Below, one piece after another: positions 51,567 to 60,942 of a stretch of 64,000 bases of DNA (position 1 is the stretch's first letter; each line of letters starts with the position of its first letter). The stretch covers positions 48,038 through 112,037 of the forward strand of contig JFLX01000091.1 in assembly GCA_000634215.1 (NCBI GenBank). The letters are read 5' to 3'. A program made the position numbers and the translations under genes. The notes below the pieces were generated by a model, which was not told the DNA's origin, did no database searches, and worked only from the letters and a program-made list of their open reading frames with translations. The DNA is from Prochlorococcus sp. scB243_495L20. GTDB lineage: Bacteria; Cyanobacteriota; Cyanobacteriia; PCC-6307; Cyanobiaceae.

Positions 51567-54500
51567 TTATTTCTTTAATGCTTTAATTAGAGAACCATAT
51601 AATCTGTATGATAATTGATCAAAATTATTATTTCCAAGAAAGAAATCTGGTTCTTTTTCTTCACCAAAACACATTTTTATTTCGATATTATCTCTTTCTC
51701 CTTTAGAAAAATTTTTATTACCAATCCATTTATCTGTAAAAGCTTTTTTTTCATTTTTTGATTTTATTTTTGCTTCTACATATTTATAAGAACTTTCTGG
51801 AGGAAGAGGTAAACATTTTTCAGAATAATTTTTAAAAATATTTATGTACTCCTCCAAAATTATGTTTGATTCAGTTGCTCCTGGTGATTGAATAATTTGC
51901 GATTTATAATTATTTTCTGTTCTAAAAATAACTTTAGTCCTTTTTATATTCCTCTTTAAAGAAGAAATAAAGAGTAATTTTATCCAAGCCTCACTCAAAC
52001 TACTTAAACTCAAATTCGCATTAATTAATTCAATTACGGTATCATCAGCAATTAAATATTCTTCTTTATTTGCTTTTGATTTAACATAAATTCTATTAAT
52101 CTTATTATGCTGTCTCAAACTTGCACATAGACTACTTAATAAGTCCTTGATTTCTTTTTCTTTTGTAAAAATACTATTTTTGGGCATAATAATACCATTT
52201 TCAACCAATTGATCATTAATATTTAATTCATTTAAATCATCAATAATATTATGATTATCAATCTCTAATTGCTGGATTATTTTTGTAATTAGTCGCGACT
52301 TTTGCAGATTGCTTACATACTCCTCGTCTGGATGATGAATAAATATTTCCTTGGGAGAAATATTGTTTTTATTAAGCCAATATTTTTGTGGGGTCTTAAA
52401 CCAATAAATCAATTCTGATAATTTGTAATTTTTAATATCAAATTTTTTTTCATTCCAATTTATATCTTCTATTAAAGAATAATTACTTTTAAAAAGCTTA
52501 GATTTATCAAGATCAATTATTTCATTTTTATTTAAATAAGAATCTTTAATTATTAGTTCTCTTTGGCTTTGGTTTAAGAAACTATCAAAAAAAGAAATTA
52601 ACTCTTTTATAGGAAAAGAAACATCTAATTTTTTATTGTCTTTATCATTTTTTACCCAAGAAACTATAAATTTATCTCTGCAGGCAATTAACAACTCCAG
52701 AAATGCATATTTCTCTCTTTCAAAAACAGATGGATCACCCAAATGATATTTGTTATTTAATAAATTAACGTTTTCACTCTTTGATAATTTTGGATAATAA
52801 ACACTATTCATGTCTATTAGGAAAATAACCTTATGTGGAATATGCCTTGCATTCTCAATATCACTTACTAGGATCTTGTTGACTCGTGATTTGCTTTGAT
52901 ATTTAACTTTATTAATGCAAGTAGTTAATATTTCTCTAAAAACTTTTAACAAGATAAGTTCATCAGGTATTAAAGTTATTGCGTGATTATCAAGAATTCT
53001 ATTTATTTCACTTATTTCTAAATTGAAATTTACATTAGAATCAGCAATACTTTTTAATATAAACTTTATCTTTTTAACCCAATTCGAGTAAGAAAAAGAA
53101 CCCCTTATCAAATTAATATATTTTTTTAAATGAATTAATATTTTAACCCATTTATTCAAATCCAAACTTATATTTTTATAGCTAAATGGTTTTAAATTAA
53201 AAGTACTTAAATTTACTTCTTTGTCATAAATTAAGCCTAAAGTAATTCTATTTATACACCAATCTAGAGTATTTTTCTCTTCACCTAATCTTTCTTTATC
53301 ATCTAATCCCCAATGAAACCCCGCTTGGGTAAGTAAGAAAATAATTTCATCCTTCTCAGTAATATTAAAATCAAAAATGTTCTGAGTTACTTTTTTAGAA
53401 AGAATATAATCTATTTTTTCAAGTGTAATTTTTTCACTTGCTATTTCAGTGATATCAATTAGAAATTCATAAATGCTTGAAGAGTCATGATTATCCTCAT
53501 TAATAAAAAAATAAGGTATCTTTTCACCATTAATTAACTCATTATTAAATATGTACCTTAGATAAGGTTTAATTAAATTAGTTTGTGGAGATAAAACAGC
53601 AATATCACTATATTTAACATTCTCGCTAGAATTTATTATTTCTATAATTTTATTTCTTAAATATTCAAATTGACTATTCTGATTAAAATGCTCACAAAGT
53701 AATATTGAATCATCCCTTTTACTTACTATAAAATCAACGCTATTATTATCAATTAGTCTTTTTTGTATTTGATTAAGAAGAGGAATATCTTTCTTATTAT
53801 AAAAATTAGTTGTTGGATCGAGATAAATAAGATTATTTTTTAAATTTATACCTTCTGAATAAATATTTTCATCAATTAATTTCTGAAAGTTTGCTCCAAA
53901 TTTACCAAATATTTTCTCTATATTTATATTATTTAAAGTCAATTTACTTTCATTATCATCAAATTCCAACTCACCTTCAAGACAATTTATTCTATTCCAT
54001 AAATCATCTCCAGGAGATAATAAATACAAATTTACCTTAATAAATTTTGAAAGTTCTGAATAAAAATTAATATGTAGTTTAGATAAGTTATTATCTGAAA
54101 AAATATAAATTTGATTTGGTACTTGAAGTTGAACGTTTTTAATTTTTCTTAAATTCTTTATTACTTCAATCATGTATAAACATGATGGCTTTTCAGATAT
54201 CTTTTTCTCTAATAATTTATATAAAATAGGTTGCCAAAATTGATCTGAGTTTAAATTCTTAAATAGATTAGATGAATTAATTTCATATCTATTCCATTCA
54301 GCAATCATTTCAGGTCTGAAAATCAAATAATCAATAAAATTATTCGTGATCTTTTTTGTCAGATTGTATAAGTCTCCATCAATTGTCTTTTTATGATCCA
54401 AATATTTATTAATCCAATTTCTAAGCGGAAATGATTCTTTAAAGCTATTTAATTCTTCCAAGGAATCAATAATGCCCCATTTAATTGACTCAAAATTCCA

Positions 54501-54749
54501 TGCGCTCATATCAATTGCAGGGAAAAAATTTGTCAATAAAGATTCGGTATACGTTGATATTGTCTTTAATTCATAAAGTGCACTTATTTTGTTTTTTATA
54601 GTTATTTGTTCACGTAACCAATTCCCCAAAAAGTAATTGGGGACTACTATTTCTAATTTCTCATTTATAGGTGGAGGACATATTTTTAATTCCTCTGCTA
54701 ACAGATCACTAATTACTTCAATTTTATTTGACTTATAAAGATTGAGCAA
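51567..54749 (-). CDS. recC: Exodeoxyribonuclease V gamma subunit (RecC)
   Basis: RecC recognises Chi sites and splits the DNA strands in the RecBCD enzyme. The N-terminus (LLAEELKICPPPINEKLEIV, VPNYFLGNWLREQI) follows the RecC pattern of an inactivated helicase fold. Segments such as IYIFSDNNLSKLH and HIPHKVIFLIDMNSVYYP also fit. The length of 1060 residues and the adjacency to recB and recD support the call. Divergence from enteric RecC is large, with strong Asn/Lys/Ile bias. The start is TTG at 54749, 17 bases after ycf54. The Chi sequence it recognises cannot be read from the protein. Confidence 0.9.
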   Translation of the reverse strand: MLNLYKSNKIEVISDLLAEELKICPPPINEKLEIVVPNYFLGNWLREQITIKNKISALYELKTISTYTESLLTNFFPAIDMSAWNFESIKWGIIDSLEELNSFKESFPLRNWINKYLDHKKTIDGDLYNLTKKITNNFIDYLIFRPEMIAEWNRYEINSSNLFKNLNSDQFWQPILYKLLEKKISEKPSCLYMIEVIKNLRKIKNVQLQVPNQIYIFSDNNLSKLHINFYSELSKFIKVNLYLLSPGDDLWNRINCLEGELEFDDNESKLTLNNINIEKIFGKFGANFQKLIDENIYSEGINLKNNLIYLDPTTNFYNKKDIPLLNQIQKRLIDNNSVDFIVSKRDDSILLCEHFNQNSQFEYLRNKIIEIINSSENVKYSDIAVLSPQTNLIKPYLRYIFNNELINGEKIPYFFINEDNHDSSSIYEFLIDITEIASEKITLEKIDYILSKKVTQNIFDFNITEKDEIIFLLTQAGFHWGLDDKERLGEEKNTLDWCINRITLGLIYDKEVNLSTFNLKPFSYKNISLDLNKWVKILIHLKKYINLIRGSFSYSNWVKKIKFILKSIADSNVNFNLEISEINRILDNHAITLIPDELILLKVFREILTTCINKVKYQSKSRVNKILVSDIENARHIPHKVIFLIDMNSVYYPKLSKSENVNLLNNKYHLGDPSVFEREKYAFLELLIACRDKFIVSWVKNDKDNKKLDVSFPIKELISFFDSFLNQSQRELIIKDSYLNKNEIIDLDKSKLFKSNYSLIEDINWNEKKFDIKNYKLSELIYWFKTPQKYWLNKNNISPKEIFIHHPDEEYVSNLQKSRLITKIIQQLEIDNHNIIDDLNELNINDQLVENGIIMPKNSIFTKEKEIKDLLSSLCASLRQHNKINRIYVKSKANKEEYLIADDTVIELINANLSLSSLSEAWIKLLFISSLKRNIKRTKVIFRTENNYKSQIIQSPGATESNIILEEYINIFKNYSEKCLPLPPESSYKYVEAKIKSKNEKKAFTDKWIGNKNFSKGERDNIEIKMCFGEEKEPDFFLGNNNFDQLSYRLYGSLIKALKK

Positions 54750-54766
54750 TTTACTAGATGGTTATA

Positions 54767-55084
54767 TTACCCAACTTTAAATGGATCAATTATTTCTGCA
54801 TTAGGACATTCGAATTCCCCCACAGCAACAAACTCTAAACGAAGCTTTAAGAAAGTTATAAATTTTTTATCAGTCGATAAAACAACTGCTGGGGTAGATG
54901 GAATTTTTGCTTTTAGATCAGCAAATTGGGTGGTTTGTAAAAATGATGGATTTTTTAAGAGCCAAAAATCTATTTCTTTATTATTTTCTTTATAGTTCCT
55001 CATCCTCTCTTTCAAAATTTCATCAAGTGGTTCTTCAACAGTTAAAAACTTTTCACTTGCCGCAACGAAAAAATATGTTGTCAT
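54767..55084 (-). CDS. ycf54: Ycf54-family protein (Mg-protoporphyrin monomethyl ester cyclase partner)
   Basis: The 105-residue protein matches the DUF2488/Ycf54 family, with MTTYFFVAASEKFLTVEEPL at the N-terminus, NNKEIDFWLLKNPSFL near 34-49 and STDKKFITFLKLRLEFVAVG near 69-88. Ycf54 is needed for the oxidative cyclase that forms ring E of chlorophyll by binding the AcsF subunit. It lies nine bases after pdxJ and 17 bases before recC, all on the minus strand. Confidence 0.92.
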   Translation of the reverse strand: MTTYFFVAASEKFLTVEEPLDEILKERMRNYKENNKEIDFWLLKNPSFLQTTQFADLKAKIPSTPAVVLSTDKKFITFLKLRLEFVAVGEFECPNAEIIDPFKVG

Positions 55085-55093
55085 TTTTGAAAT

Positions 55094-55810
55094 TTAATTT
55101 GATGTAATAAGGGACTTCATTTCACGTACAGACTTTTCTAATCCTATCGCTAAAGCCCTAGCAACAATACTATGACCGATGTTTAACTCGTTCATATTGT
55201 TAATTGATGCAATTTTTTTAACATTATTGTAGTTGAGACCATGACCAGCATTAACAACTAGTCCAAGGTCATTTGCAAAATGTGTAGACTCTATAATCCT
55301 TTGCAGCTCTTTATACTGTTCAGAGCCTGATAGTTCAGCATATTTTCCAGTATGTAATTCAATATAATCAAACCCTATTTCTTTGGAATAATTTATCTGT
55401 TCAGCAAGAGGGTCAATAAATGCACTTACTTCTATATTTGAATCCTTTAAATTTCCAACAAAATTCTTGAGGTATTCCAAATTACTTTTTACATCCAACC
55501 CGCCCTCAGTAGTAACTTCCTCTCTTTTCTCGGGTACAAGCGTTACATAATCGGGAAGAATTTTTTTTGCAATTTCTAACATTTCTTCTGTAGCAGCCAT
55601 CTCTAAATTGAGTTTTGTTTTTATAGTCTCTTTCAGAAGGAATACATCCCTATCTTGTATGTGTCTTCTGTCTTCTCTTAGATGCACTGTTATGGAATCA
55701 GCCCCTCCTAATTCAGCTAAAAAAGCAAATTGCACAGGGTCAGGCTCGACAGTTTTCCTTGCTTGCCTTACATTTGCAATATGATCAATGTTTACTCCTA
55801 AAGTAGCCAT
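55094..55810 (-). CDS. pdxJ: Pyridoxine 5'-phosphate synthase
   Basis: This TIM-barrel enzyme makes pyridoxine 5'-phosphate from 1-deoxyxylulose 5-phosphate and a phosphohydroxy-aminoacetone in the DXP-dependent B6 route. The N-terminal [17 protein letters not shown], the [20 protein letters not shown] segment near 35-54, [16 protein letters not shown] and NAGHGLNY are diagnostic. The length of 238 residues is normal. It heads the long minus-strand run with ycf54 and recC and is divergent from the acyltransferase gene. Confidence 0.96.
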   Translation of the reverse strand: MATLGVNIDHIANVRQARKTVEPDPVQFAFLAELGGADSITVHLREDRRHIQDRDVFLLKETIKTKLNLEMAATEEMLEIAKKILPDYVTLVPEKREEVTTEGGLDVKSNLEYLKNFVGNLKDSNIEVSAFIDPLAEQINYSKEIGFDYIELHTGKYAELSGSEQYKELQRIIESTHFANDLGLVVNAGHGLNYNNVKKIASINNMNELNIGHSIVARALAIGLEKSVREMKSLITSN

Positions 55811-55910
55811 AATTTTGAAAATCTTAGTTTCTAGACAATCTAGTAACCGCCCAATAATAGCTAATAAAAAAAGGCAAACACTTAAATTATTAAAATATAG
55901 TAAATAGAAC

Positions 55911-56585
55911 TTGAAGAAGAATTCCTTACATATTTGGCATAAAATTAACCCTGTATTGGGATTTATTGCAATGTTCGTAACTCAGGACGTTGTTTTGAGG
56001 TTCTTTTTCAGAAAAAAGAAAATATTAAAAAATGGTTTTTCGATTCCCATAAATTCCTCTATCATTTTGGCTCCAACCCACAGATCAAGATGGGACGGCT
56101 TAATACTCACAATGGCAATGGGTAGAAGGGTAACAAAAAAGGATTGTAGATTTATGGTTACTAAATCCGAAATGAGAGGAATACAAGGTTGGTTTTTAAA
56201 GAGACTTGGATGTTTTTCAATAAATCAATTATCGCCCTCTCTCTCAGCTTTAAGATATGCGATTAATCTTATAGAAAAAGGAGAACAACTAGTTGTTTTC
56301 CCTGAAGGAAAGATTAACAGGTATGGGAAAAAATTAGTTCTCAAAGAAGGACTATATAGATTAGCTAGATTAGCTACCAAAAAAAAGACCTCTATTACTA
56401 TAATTCCAATTGGGATTGCTTACAGCAAAATACCTCCGAACTTTAGGGGCGAATTTTGTTTATCCTTTGGAAAACCAATACCAATTAATGATTACTCAAA
56501 CTTTACAATCAAGGACTTTAATATACTTCTACATCAAAAAATGACTAAAGAGGAAGAAAAAGCATTAAAAAATGTAGGTAGATGA
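55911..56585 (+). CDS. plsC: 1-acyl-sn-glycerol-3-phosphate acyltransferase-like protein
   Basis: The acyltransferase motifs are present: [11 protein letters not shown], an HX4D motif near residues 57-63, and [14 protein letters not shown] near 126-139. The latter matches motif III, followed by a proline-containing [14 protein letters not shown] segment. A hydrophobic N-terminal segment (about 14-30) suggests membrane association. The TTG at 55911 is three bases after an in-frame TAG, so the start cannot lie further upstream; a later ATG at residue 21 is possible. It may make phosphatidate for the membrane lipids made through CdsA, but the acceptor is not proven. Confidence 0.82.
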   Translation: MKKNSLHIWHKINPVLGFIAMFVTQDVVLRFFFRKKKILKNGFSIPINSSIILAPTHRSRWDGLILTMAMGRRVTKKDCRFMVTKSEMRGIQGWFLKRLGCFSINQLSPSLSALRYAINLIEKGEQLVVFPEGKINRYGKKLVLKEGLYRLARLATKKKTSITIIPIGIAYSKIPPNFRGEFCLSFGKPIPINDYSNFTIKDFNILLHQKMTKEEEKALKNVGR

Positions 56586-56628
56586 ATCAGCAATAAGTTA
56601 CTATGAATTTTAACTATTGAAAAAGAAA

Positions 56629-57144
56629 ATGAAATTCTTAAAATTAATACCAATTTTATTTATATTTTTTGGAAATGTTCCTTACAAAAATGAAGTTCAT
56701 GCAGAAATAAAGAATCCAGAAGACTTCAGAGTCCTCTCAGATGAGAGTAAAAAGCTTTCCATCTTAAACGTTGAATATTTGATAAAAGAAGGTGATAAAT
56801 ATATTAAAAACGGGGATTTTGAAAAAGCTAAGGATTTTTATTTAGACGCTAGAAAATTAGCAAAGCAACTTGCCTCTTTTTATTCTGATCTAAATTCATC
56901 GTTCAAAGGAATTGATGCGAGAATACCAAATGAAATGCAAAGAAAAGGTAAGAAAACATTACAAATTTTGGCAGAATCAAATGAGCGATTAGCTTCTTTG
57001 TACATAAAAACTGAAAAGCCTGAGGTCGCAGTACCCTTACTTGTTGAAACAATTAGAATAATGTCACCTAATAGCTCTGAAGGTAAAGAAGCTTATGAAA
57101 GATTGATCCAACTAGGATTCGTTGAGACAAAATACAAAGGTTGA
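56629..57144 (+). CDS. Exported protein of unknown function with TPR-like helices
   Basis: I chose the ATG at 56629 (171 residues) because it begins a standard signal peptide, MKFLKLIPILFIFFGNV, with a likely cleavage after VHA. A TTG four codons upstream at 56617 is the alternative. The mature part is helical, with IKEGDKYIKNGDFEKAKDFY near residues 52-71 resembling a tetratricopeptide repeat, and a second helix pair near 115-145. Such proteins usually scaffold other proteins. The partner is unknown; bolA follows 12 bases later. Confidence 0.75.
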   Translation: MKFLKLIPILFIFFGNVPYKNEVHAEIKNPEDFRVLSDESKKLSILNVEYLIKEGDKYIKNGDFEKAKDFYLDARKLAKQLASFYSDLNSSFKGIDARIPNEMQRKGKKTLQILAESNERLASLYIKTEKPEVAVPLLVETIRIMSPNSSEGKEAYERLIQLGFVETKYKG

Positions 57145-57156
57145 TTAAAATTTACT

Positions 57157-57387
57157 ATGATTACGAAAACAGAAGTTATTAAATTAATTACTAAAAAAAT
57201 CCCAAGTTCACAAGTTTTTGTGGAAAACCTTAAGGGAAATGATCATTTGCAAGTAACTGTAATTGCATCTGAATTCAATGGATTATCATTAGTTAAACAA
57301 CACCAGCTAGTATATTCTGCTTTGAAGGAAGAATTAGCTTCAGAGGCTATCCATGCACTGGCACTAAAAACAGAAACTCCAAATTGA
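57157..57387 (+). CDS. bolA: BolA-family protein
   Basis: The 76-residue protein has the BolA fold signature VKQHQLVYSALKEEL near residues 46-60 and an HAL motif near the C-terminus. BolA proteins pair with monothiol CGFS glutaredoxins through a shared 2Fe-2S cluster. Exactly such a glutaredoxin gene starts three bases downstream. The pair is expected to act in iron-sulfur sensing or trafficking in the cytoplasm. Confidence 0.9.
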   Translation: MITKTEVIKLITKKIPSSQVFVENLKGNDHLQVTVIASEFNGLSLVKQHQLVYSALKEELASEAIHALALKTETPN

Positions 57388-57390
57388 ATT

Positions 57391-57714
57391 ATGGACAACC
57401 TAACAAAAGATAAAATACAAAAACTGATCGATTCTAATCCAGTGATGGTTTTCATGAAAGGGACAAAATTAATGCCTCAATGCGGGTTTTCTAATAATGT
57501 AGTTCAAATACTAAATTCTTTAGGGGTAGAATTTGGTACGTTTGATGTTTTAAGTGATTTCTCTATAAGAGAAGGTATTAAAGAATATTCAGATTGGCCA
57601 ACAATTCCACAAGTTTACTTAAAAGGAGAATTTCTTGGTGGATCAGACATTCTTATTGAGATGTACAACTCTGGATCTCTTAAAGAAAAAATAGAAATTG
57701 AATTAGCGTCTTAA
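57391..57714 (+). CDS. grxD: Monothiol glutaredoxin, Grx4 family
   Basis: The active site [14 protein letters not shown] carries the monothiol CGFS motif at residues 31-34. [20 protein letters not shown] near 70-89 holds the glutathione-binding TIP and GGSD elements. The length of 107 residues matches single-domain Grx4. These proteins bind a glutathione-coordinated 2Fe-2S cluster and pass it on with BolA. It is cotranscribed with bolA. Confidence 0.95.
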   Translation: MDNLTKDKIQKLIDSNPVMVFMKGTKLMPQCGFSNNVVQILNSLGVEFGTFDVLSDFSIREGIKEYSDWPTIPQVYLKGEFLGGSDILIEMYNSGSLKEKIEIELAS

Positions 57715-57762
57715 AACAATTAGTGAGTATAAATACTGTATTGGTTAATAAAAATTAATATT

Positions 57763-58032
57763 TTAAATACTTTTTTTATCAAAAAAACCTTTATTTCCAT
57801 CTCCATCTGGATCAATAAAACTTGAAGGATCTAAAATCCATCTTTCAATTAATCTTTCTAATTTCTCTTGATCCTTTTGCTCTAAACTACTGCAATTCCT
57901 CAATGCTTGGAGATAACCATCACTATATAATTTAAGATCAGATGGTGTATGAAAACGAGTAACTAAGTCTTGGCAACTATCGCAAATTGACTGAAAGTGA
58001 CGAATTGCTTTAGGGTTTTCAAATGATGTCAT
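57763..58032 (-). CDS. Small conserved cyanobacterial protein of unknown function
   Basis: The 89-residue soluble protein has two cysteines in FQSICDSCQDLVTRFHTPSD (CxxC) near residues 17-20, a third near 47 in NCSSLEQ, and an acidic PDGDGNKGFF segment near 75-84 that looks like a calcium- or metal-binding loop. The family is likely confined to cyanobacteria; I cannot assign a function. It is convergent with grxD and divergent from the response regulator. Confidence 0.75.
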   Translation of the reverse strand: MTSFENPKAIRHFQSICDSCQDLVTRFHTPSDLKLYSDGYLQALRNCSSLEQKDQEKLERLIERWILDPSSFIDPDGDGNKGFFDKKSI

Positions 58033-58118
58033 AATTCGATAAATTCTGATTTTTATTTTGCATTTGTTATACCTTATTAAGAACGATCAAAAATTGCCTG
58101 GCCAAACAGTAATTAAGA

Positions 58119-58856
58119 ATGCAATCAACTGAGCAAATCTTAGCTTCAACTCCTGGCAGTTCACAATTGCCTACGAGCTCTCAAACCCCCTCAAGAGTTC
58201 TAGTTGTTGAACCTCACCCCACACTTAGAACAGTACTTGTGCAAAGGCTTCGCCAAGATGGCCATCTAGCTGCAGCAGTAGGTACAGCTGCAGAAGCTAT
58301 TGACTTATGCAGAGAACAATCACCTGACTTATTAGTTAGCGCAGAAATCCTCGAGCAGAATACTGCAATGAGACTAGCTCAACAATTGGGGTCTTCAGTC
58401 ATAGTTTTAACGGCAAGATCAGGTGTTGAAGCATTAGTAAATCTATTAGATGAAGGGGCAGATGATGTTCTCAGAAAACCTTTTGGACTTGAAGAGCTTG
58501 CAGCAAGATGCAGAACACTCCTAAAAAGAGGAAGGATAGGATTACAAGAAAAAGTTGAGGTTGGACCTTTAGAGGTTCATCTTCTTTTAAGACAAGTTAC
58601 TCTAAGCGAGAAGCCCGTAGAATTAAGCCCTAGGGAGTTTGCATTACTTTGCGCTCTTTTGATGCCACCTGGAATGGTAAGAAGTCGTCAAGAGCTCTTA
58701 AGGATGGCCTGGCCGCCTTTCAGTGGTGGTCCTAGGTCTGTAGATACTCAGGTATTAACTTTGCGGAGAAAGTTAGAACAAGCTGGATTGGGAGAAGGTG
58801 GAGGAATAACCACTGTTAGACAACAAGGTTACAGATTCAGTATTGATAATATTTAA
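58119..58856 (+). CDS. OmpR-family response regulator with atypical receiver domain
   Basis: A receiver-like domain spans residues 26-137 and an OmpR-type winged-helix DNA-binding domain 145-243 (LSPREFALLCALLMPPG, then SVDTQVLTLRRKLE). The acidic pocket is degraded: VLVVEPHPT has Glu31-Pro32 where two acids are usual. The phospho-acceptor position in PDLLVSAEI is Ala75, not Asp. Thr98 and Lys120 are kept. The protein is therefore unlikely to be switched by normal phosphorylation. About 25 polar residues, rich in Ser, Thr and Pro, precede the domain. Its stop overlaps that of the next convergent gene by four bases. Confidence 0.88.
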   Translation: MQSTEQILASTPGSSQLPTSSQTPSRVLVVEPHPTLRTVLVQRLRQDGHLAAAVGTAAEAIDLCREQSPDLLVSAEILEQNTAMRLAQQLGSSVIVLTARSGVEALVNLLDEGADDVLRKPFGLEELAARCRTLLKRGRIGLQEKVEVGPLEVHLLLRQVTLSEKPVELSPREFALLCALLMPPGMVRSRQELLRMAWPPFSGGPRSVDTQVLTLRRKLEQAGLGEGGGITTVRQQGYRFSIDNI

Positions 58857-59359
58857 TTTAGAAAAGCACAAAGTTCACCAATAATCATTAAAACTGATAG
58901 TAATGTCAGTAATTTATATGTCCATAGTGGTGATATATAGGATATTTCATTAATAGAAATCCCAGTATTACTGGAAACAATCAATAAAAATTTTTCAAAG
59001 TTTTCCACTCTTTGTGGGACAAGAAAATTATCACCTTGAAAAGTATTAAAGTAATAAACTTTACTACCCTGACTGGTTGGCAAAGATTTTATTAATTTAA
59101 TATCTTTCCAAGAAATCTCCCAATTTTTTTTTCCAAAGAATCTAGAAATAAAGCTACTTTTATATGAAATTTTATTACTGCAAGTTTCTACATAATCACT
59201 AGTGATATTGATTATCAAATAAAGTCCTAGGACAAAAATAATTATAGAGGGGATCTTTAATTTTTCGATTGAAATGAATGGTAAAGGAATTGTAAGCGCT
59301 AAATAAAGAGAAATTAACGAACTTTTTACAAAAAAAAGAGTTTTAAACTTTTCTATCAT
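58853..59359 (-). CDS. Membrane protein of unknown function
   Basis: The 168-residue protein has membrane segments at about residues 12-30, 36-50 and 148-166, with a soluble beta-rich middle (ISYKSSFISRFFGKKNWEIS) resembling a small PH-like domain. I see no catalytic motif. It lies 15 bases after crtISO on the minus strand and shares stop bases TTAA with the convergent response regulator. Confidence 0.72.
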   Translation of the reverse strand: MIEKFKTLFFVKSSLISLYLALTIPLPFISIEKLKIPSIIIFVLGLYLIINITSDYVETCSNKISYKSSFISRFFGKKNWEISWKDIKLIKSLPTSQGSKVYYFNTFQGDNFLVPQRVENFEKFLLIVSSNTGISINEISYISPLWTYKLLTLLSVLMIIGELCAFLN

Positions 59360-59374
59360 TTCAGAAGGATCCTT

Positions 59375-60919
59375 TTAATTGGGCAATTTAAAACTATTTA
59401 TGTTTAACTTTGCGCCTATTTTGTGAGCGCATGCGTATCCACTAAAAGCAACTGCATTTAGGCCTTGACCAGGGAAGCATGAATCCCCTACACAATAGAG
59501 GTTTTGAATTTTTGTAGTGTTGAAAGGCATTGGCAAAAGTCCAAGCAACTTTTTTCTGGGAATTGGCCCATAACTACCTTCATATCTTCCAAGAAACTTT
59601 TTATGAGTTTTGGGAGTACCAATTTCTCTGTGATCAATATTTTGTTCAAGATTAGGAAGAATAGCTGATATTTTTTCAACAAGAAATGAAAAATATTTCT
59701 CTTTCTTTTCCAAATATTCTTTCCTTGTAAGGCCTTCCCATTCACTCATTGATGATGGAGTAAATGCATGTACGATATGTTTACCTTCTGGAGCAAGTGA
59801 CGAGTCAAGCAATGTAGGTATAGAAACAAAAATTACTCCCTTTTCACTTTCTAATTCATCCCAATTTTCAACGATTATATGATGACAATTAAAATTATTT
59901 GATATTAGATTTTTTTCTACTCCAAGGTGAATCGAAACAAAAGAAGGTGAGGGTTTATAGGTTTCTGACCACTTATATTCACTTTTTGGTACGTTTTTAC
60001 TCGTAATTAACCCTTTAGCATTACCTTTTAATCCAAACGTATCCCATCTAGTGGAATTGGATACAATAATATCTGAATATATCTCTTCCCCATTTGAAAG
60101 CTTTACTCCTACCGCCTTCTCATCCTTTAAAAGGATTTCAGTAACATTAGCTTTGTATCTTATTCTGCCTCCTAATTTTTGTATACCAAGAACCAACTTT
60201 TCTGCAATGGTTCCCACCCCCCCTTTTGGATAATTTATACCTCCAGCATGCCTATCAGTAAAAACCATTCCCGCATTAATCATAGGAGTTTTGAGAGCTG
60301 GCATTACAGACCAACAAAAACACTCGATATCGATAAATTTTAAAAGTTCAGGATCTTTTATAAATTTTCTCGCAACATCTCCTGCATTTACGGGTAGCCA
60401 TCTAGCTAACCCTAAACAGGATAATGGAGATTTAAAGAAAACTTTAAAAAGATAATTTGGATCCTCTATGGATAAAAGAGGCATTGAGTCTAAACACTTA
60501 AATACACTTGAACAAGTATCGTAGAACTTCTTGATACCTTTTTTCTCCTTGGGGAAAATCGCTGATAATTTATTTATAAATTGCTCATAATTTTTATCTA
60601 CAGAAATATTAAAATTATTTGGTAGATGATATTCCAATTGCACGGGATCAGGAATAGTTTCGCATTTTTCATTAACATCACTTAGAGCACGAGTTAATAA
60701 GTTGGTATAACCTTTATCTCCAAATCCAAATATCATTGAAGCGCCAACATCAAAGGTATAGCCTTTCCTCTTAAAAGAGCCCCCACTTCCTCCCGGAATA
60801 ATATATTTCTCAAGAACTAATACTCGTGCCCCCTTAGTAGCTAATTGTGATGCCGTTACTAAGCCTCCAATTCCTGAGCCAATAATAATTGCATCGTAAT
60901 TTTCCTTATTAAATTCCAT
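59375..60919 (-). CDS. crtH: Carotenoid isomerase (prolycopene isomerase, CrtISO)
   Basis: This flavoprotein converts poly-cis carotenes to all-trans lycopene for the cyclases. The FAD motif IIGSGIGGLVTASQLATKGA lies at residues 12-31, GGSGGSFKRKGYTFDVGASM near 43-62, and the C-terminal signature VGDSCFPGQGLNAVAFSGYA near 476-495. The length of 514 residues matches plant and cyanobacterial CrtISO rather than CrtI. It follows trmFO by 23 bases on the minus strand. Confidence 0.92.
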   Translation of the reverse strand: MEFNKENYDAIIIGSGIGGLVTASQLATKGARVLVLEKYIIPGGSGGSFKRKGYTFDVGASMIFGFGDKGYTNLLTRALSDVNEKCETIPDPVQLEYHLPNNFNISVDKNYEQFINKLSAIFPKEKKGIKKFYDTCSSVFKCLDSMPLLSIEDPNYLFKVFFKSPLSCLGLARWLPVNAGDVARKFIKDPELLKFIDIECFCWSVMPALKTPMINAGMVFTDRHAGGINYPKGGVGTIAEKLVLGIQKLGGRIRYKANVTEILLKDEKAVGVKLSNGEEIYSDIIVSNSTRWDTFGLKGNAKGLITSKNVPKSEYKWSETYKPSPSFVSIHLGVEKNLISNNFNCHHIIVENWDELESEKGVIFVSIPTLLDSSLAPEGKHIVHAFTPSSMSEWEGLTRKEYLEKKEKYFSFLVEKISAILPNLEQNIDHREIGTPKTHKKFLGRYEGSYGPIPRKKLLGLLPMPFNTTKIQNLYCVGDSCFPGQGLNAVAFSGYACAHKIGAKLNINSFKLPN

Positions 60920-60942
60920 TTTTGGACCCTTGATAACTAATC

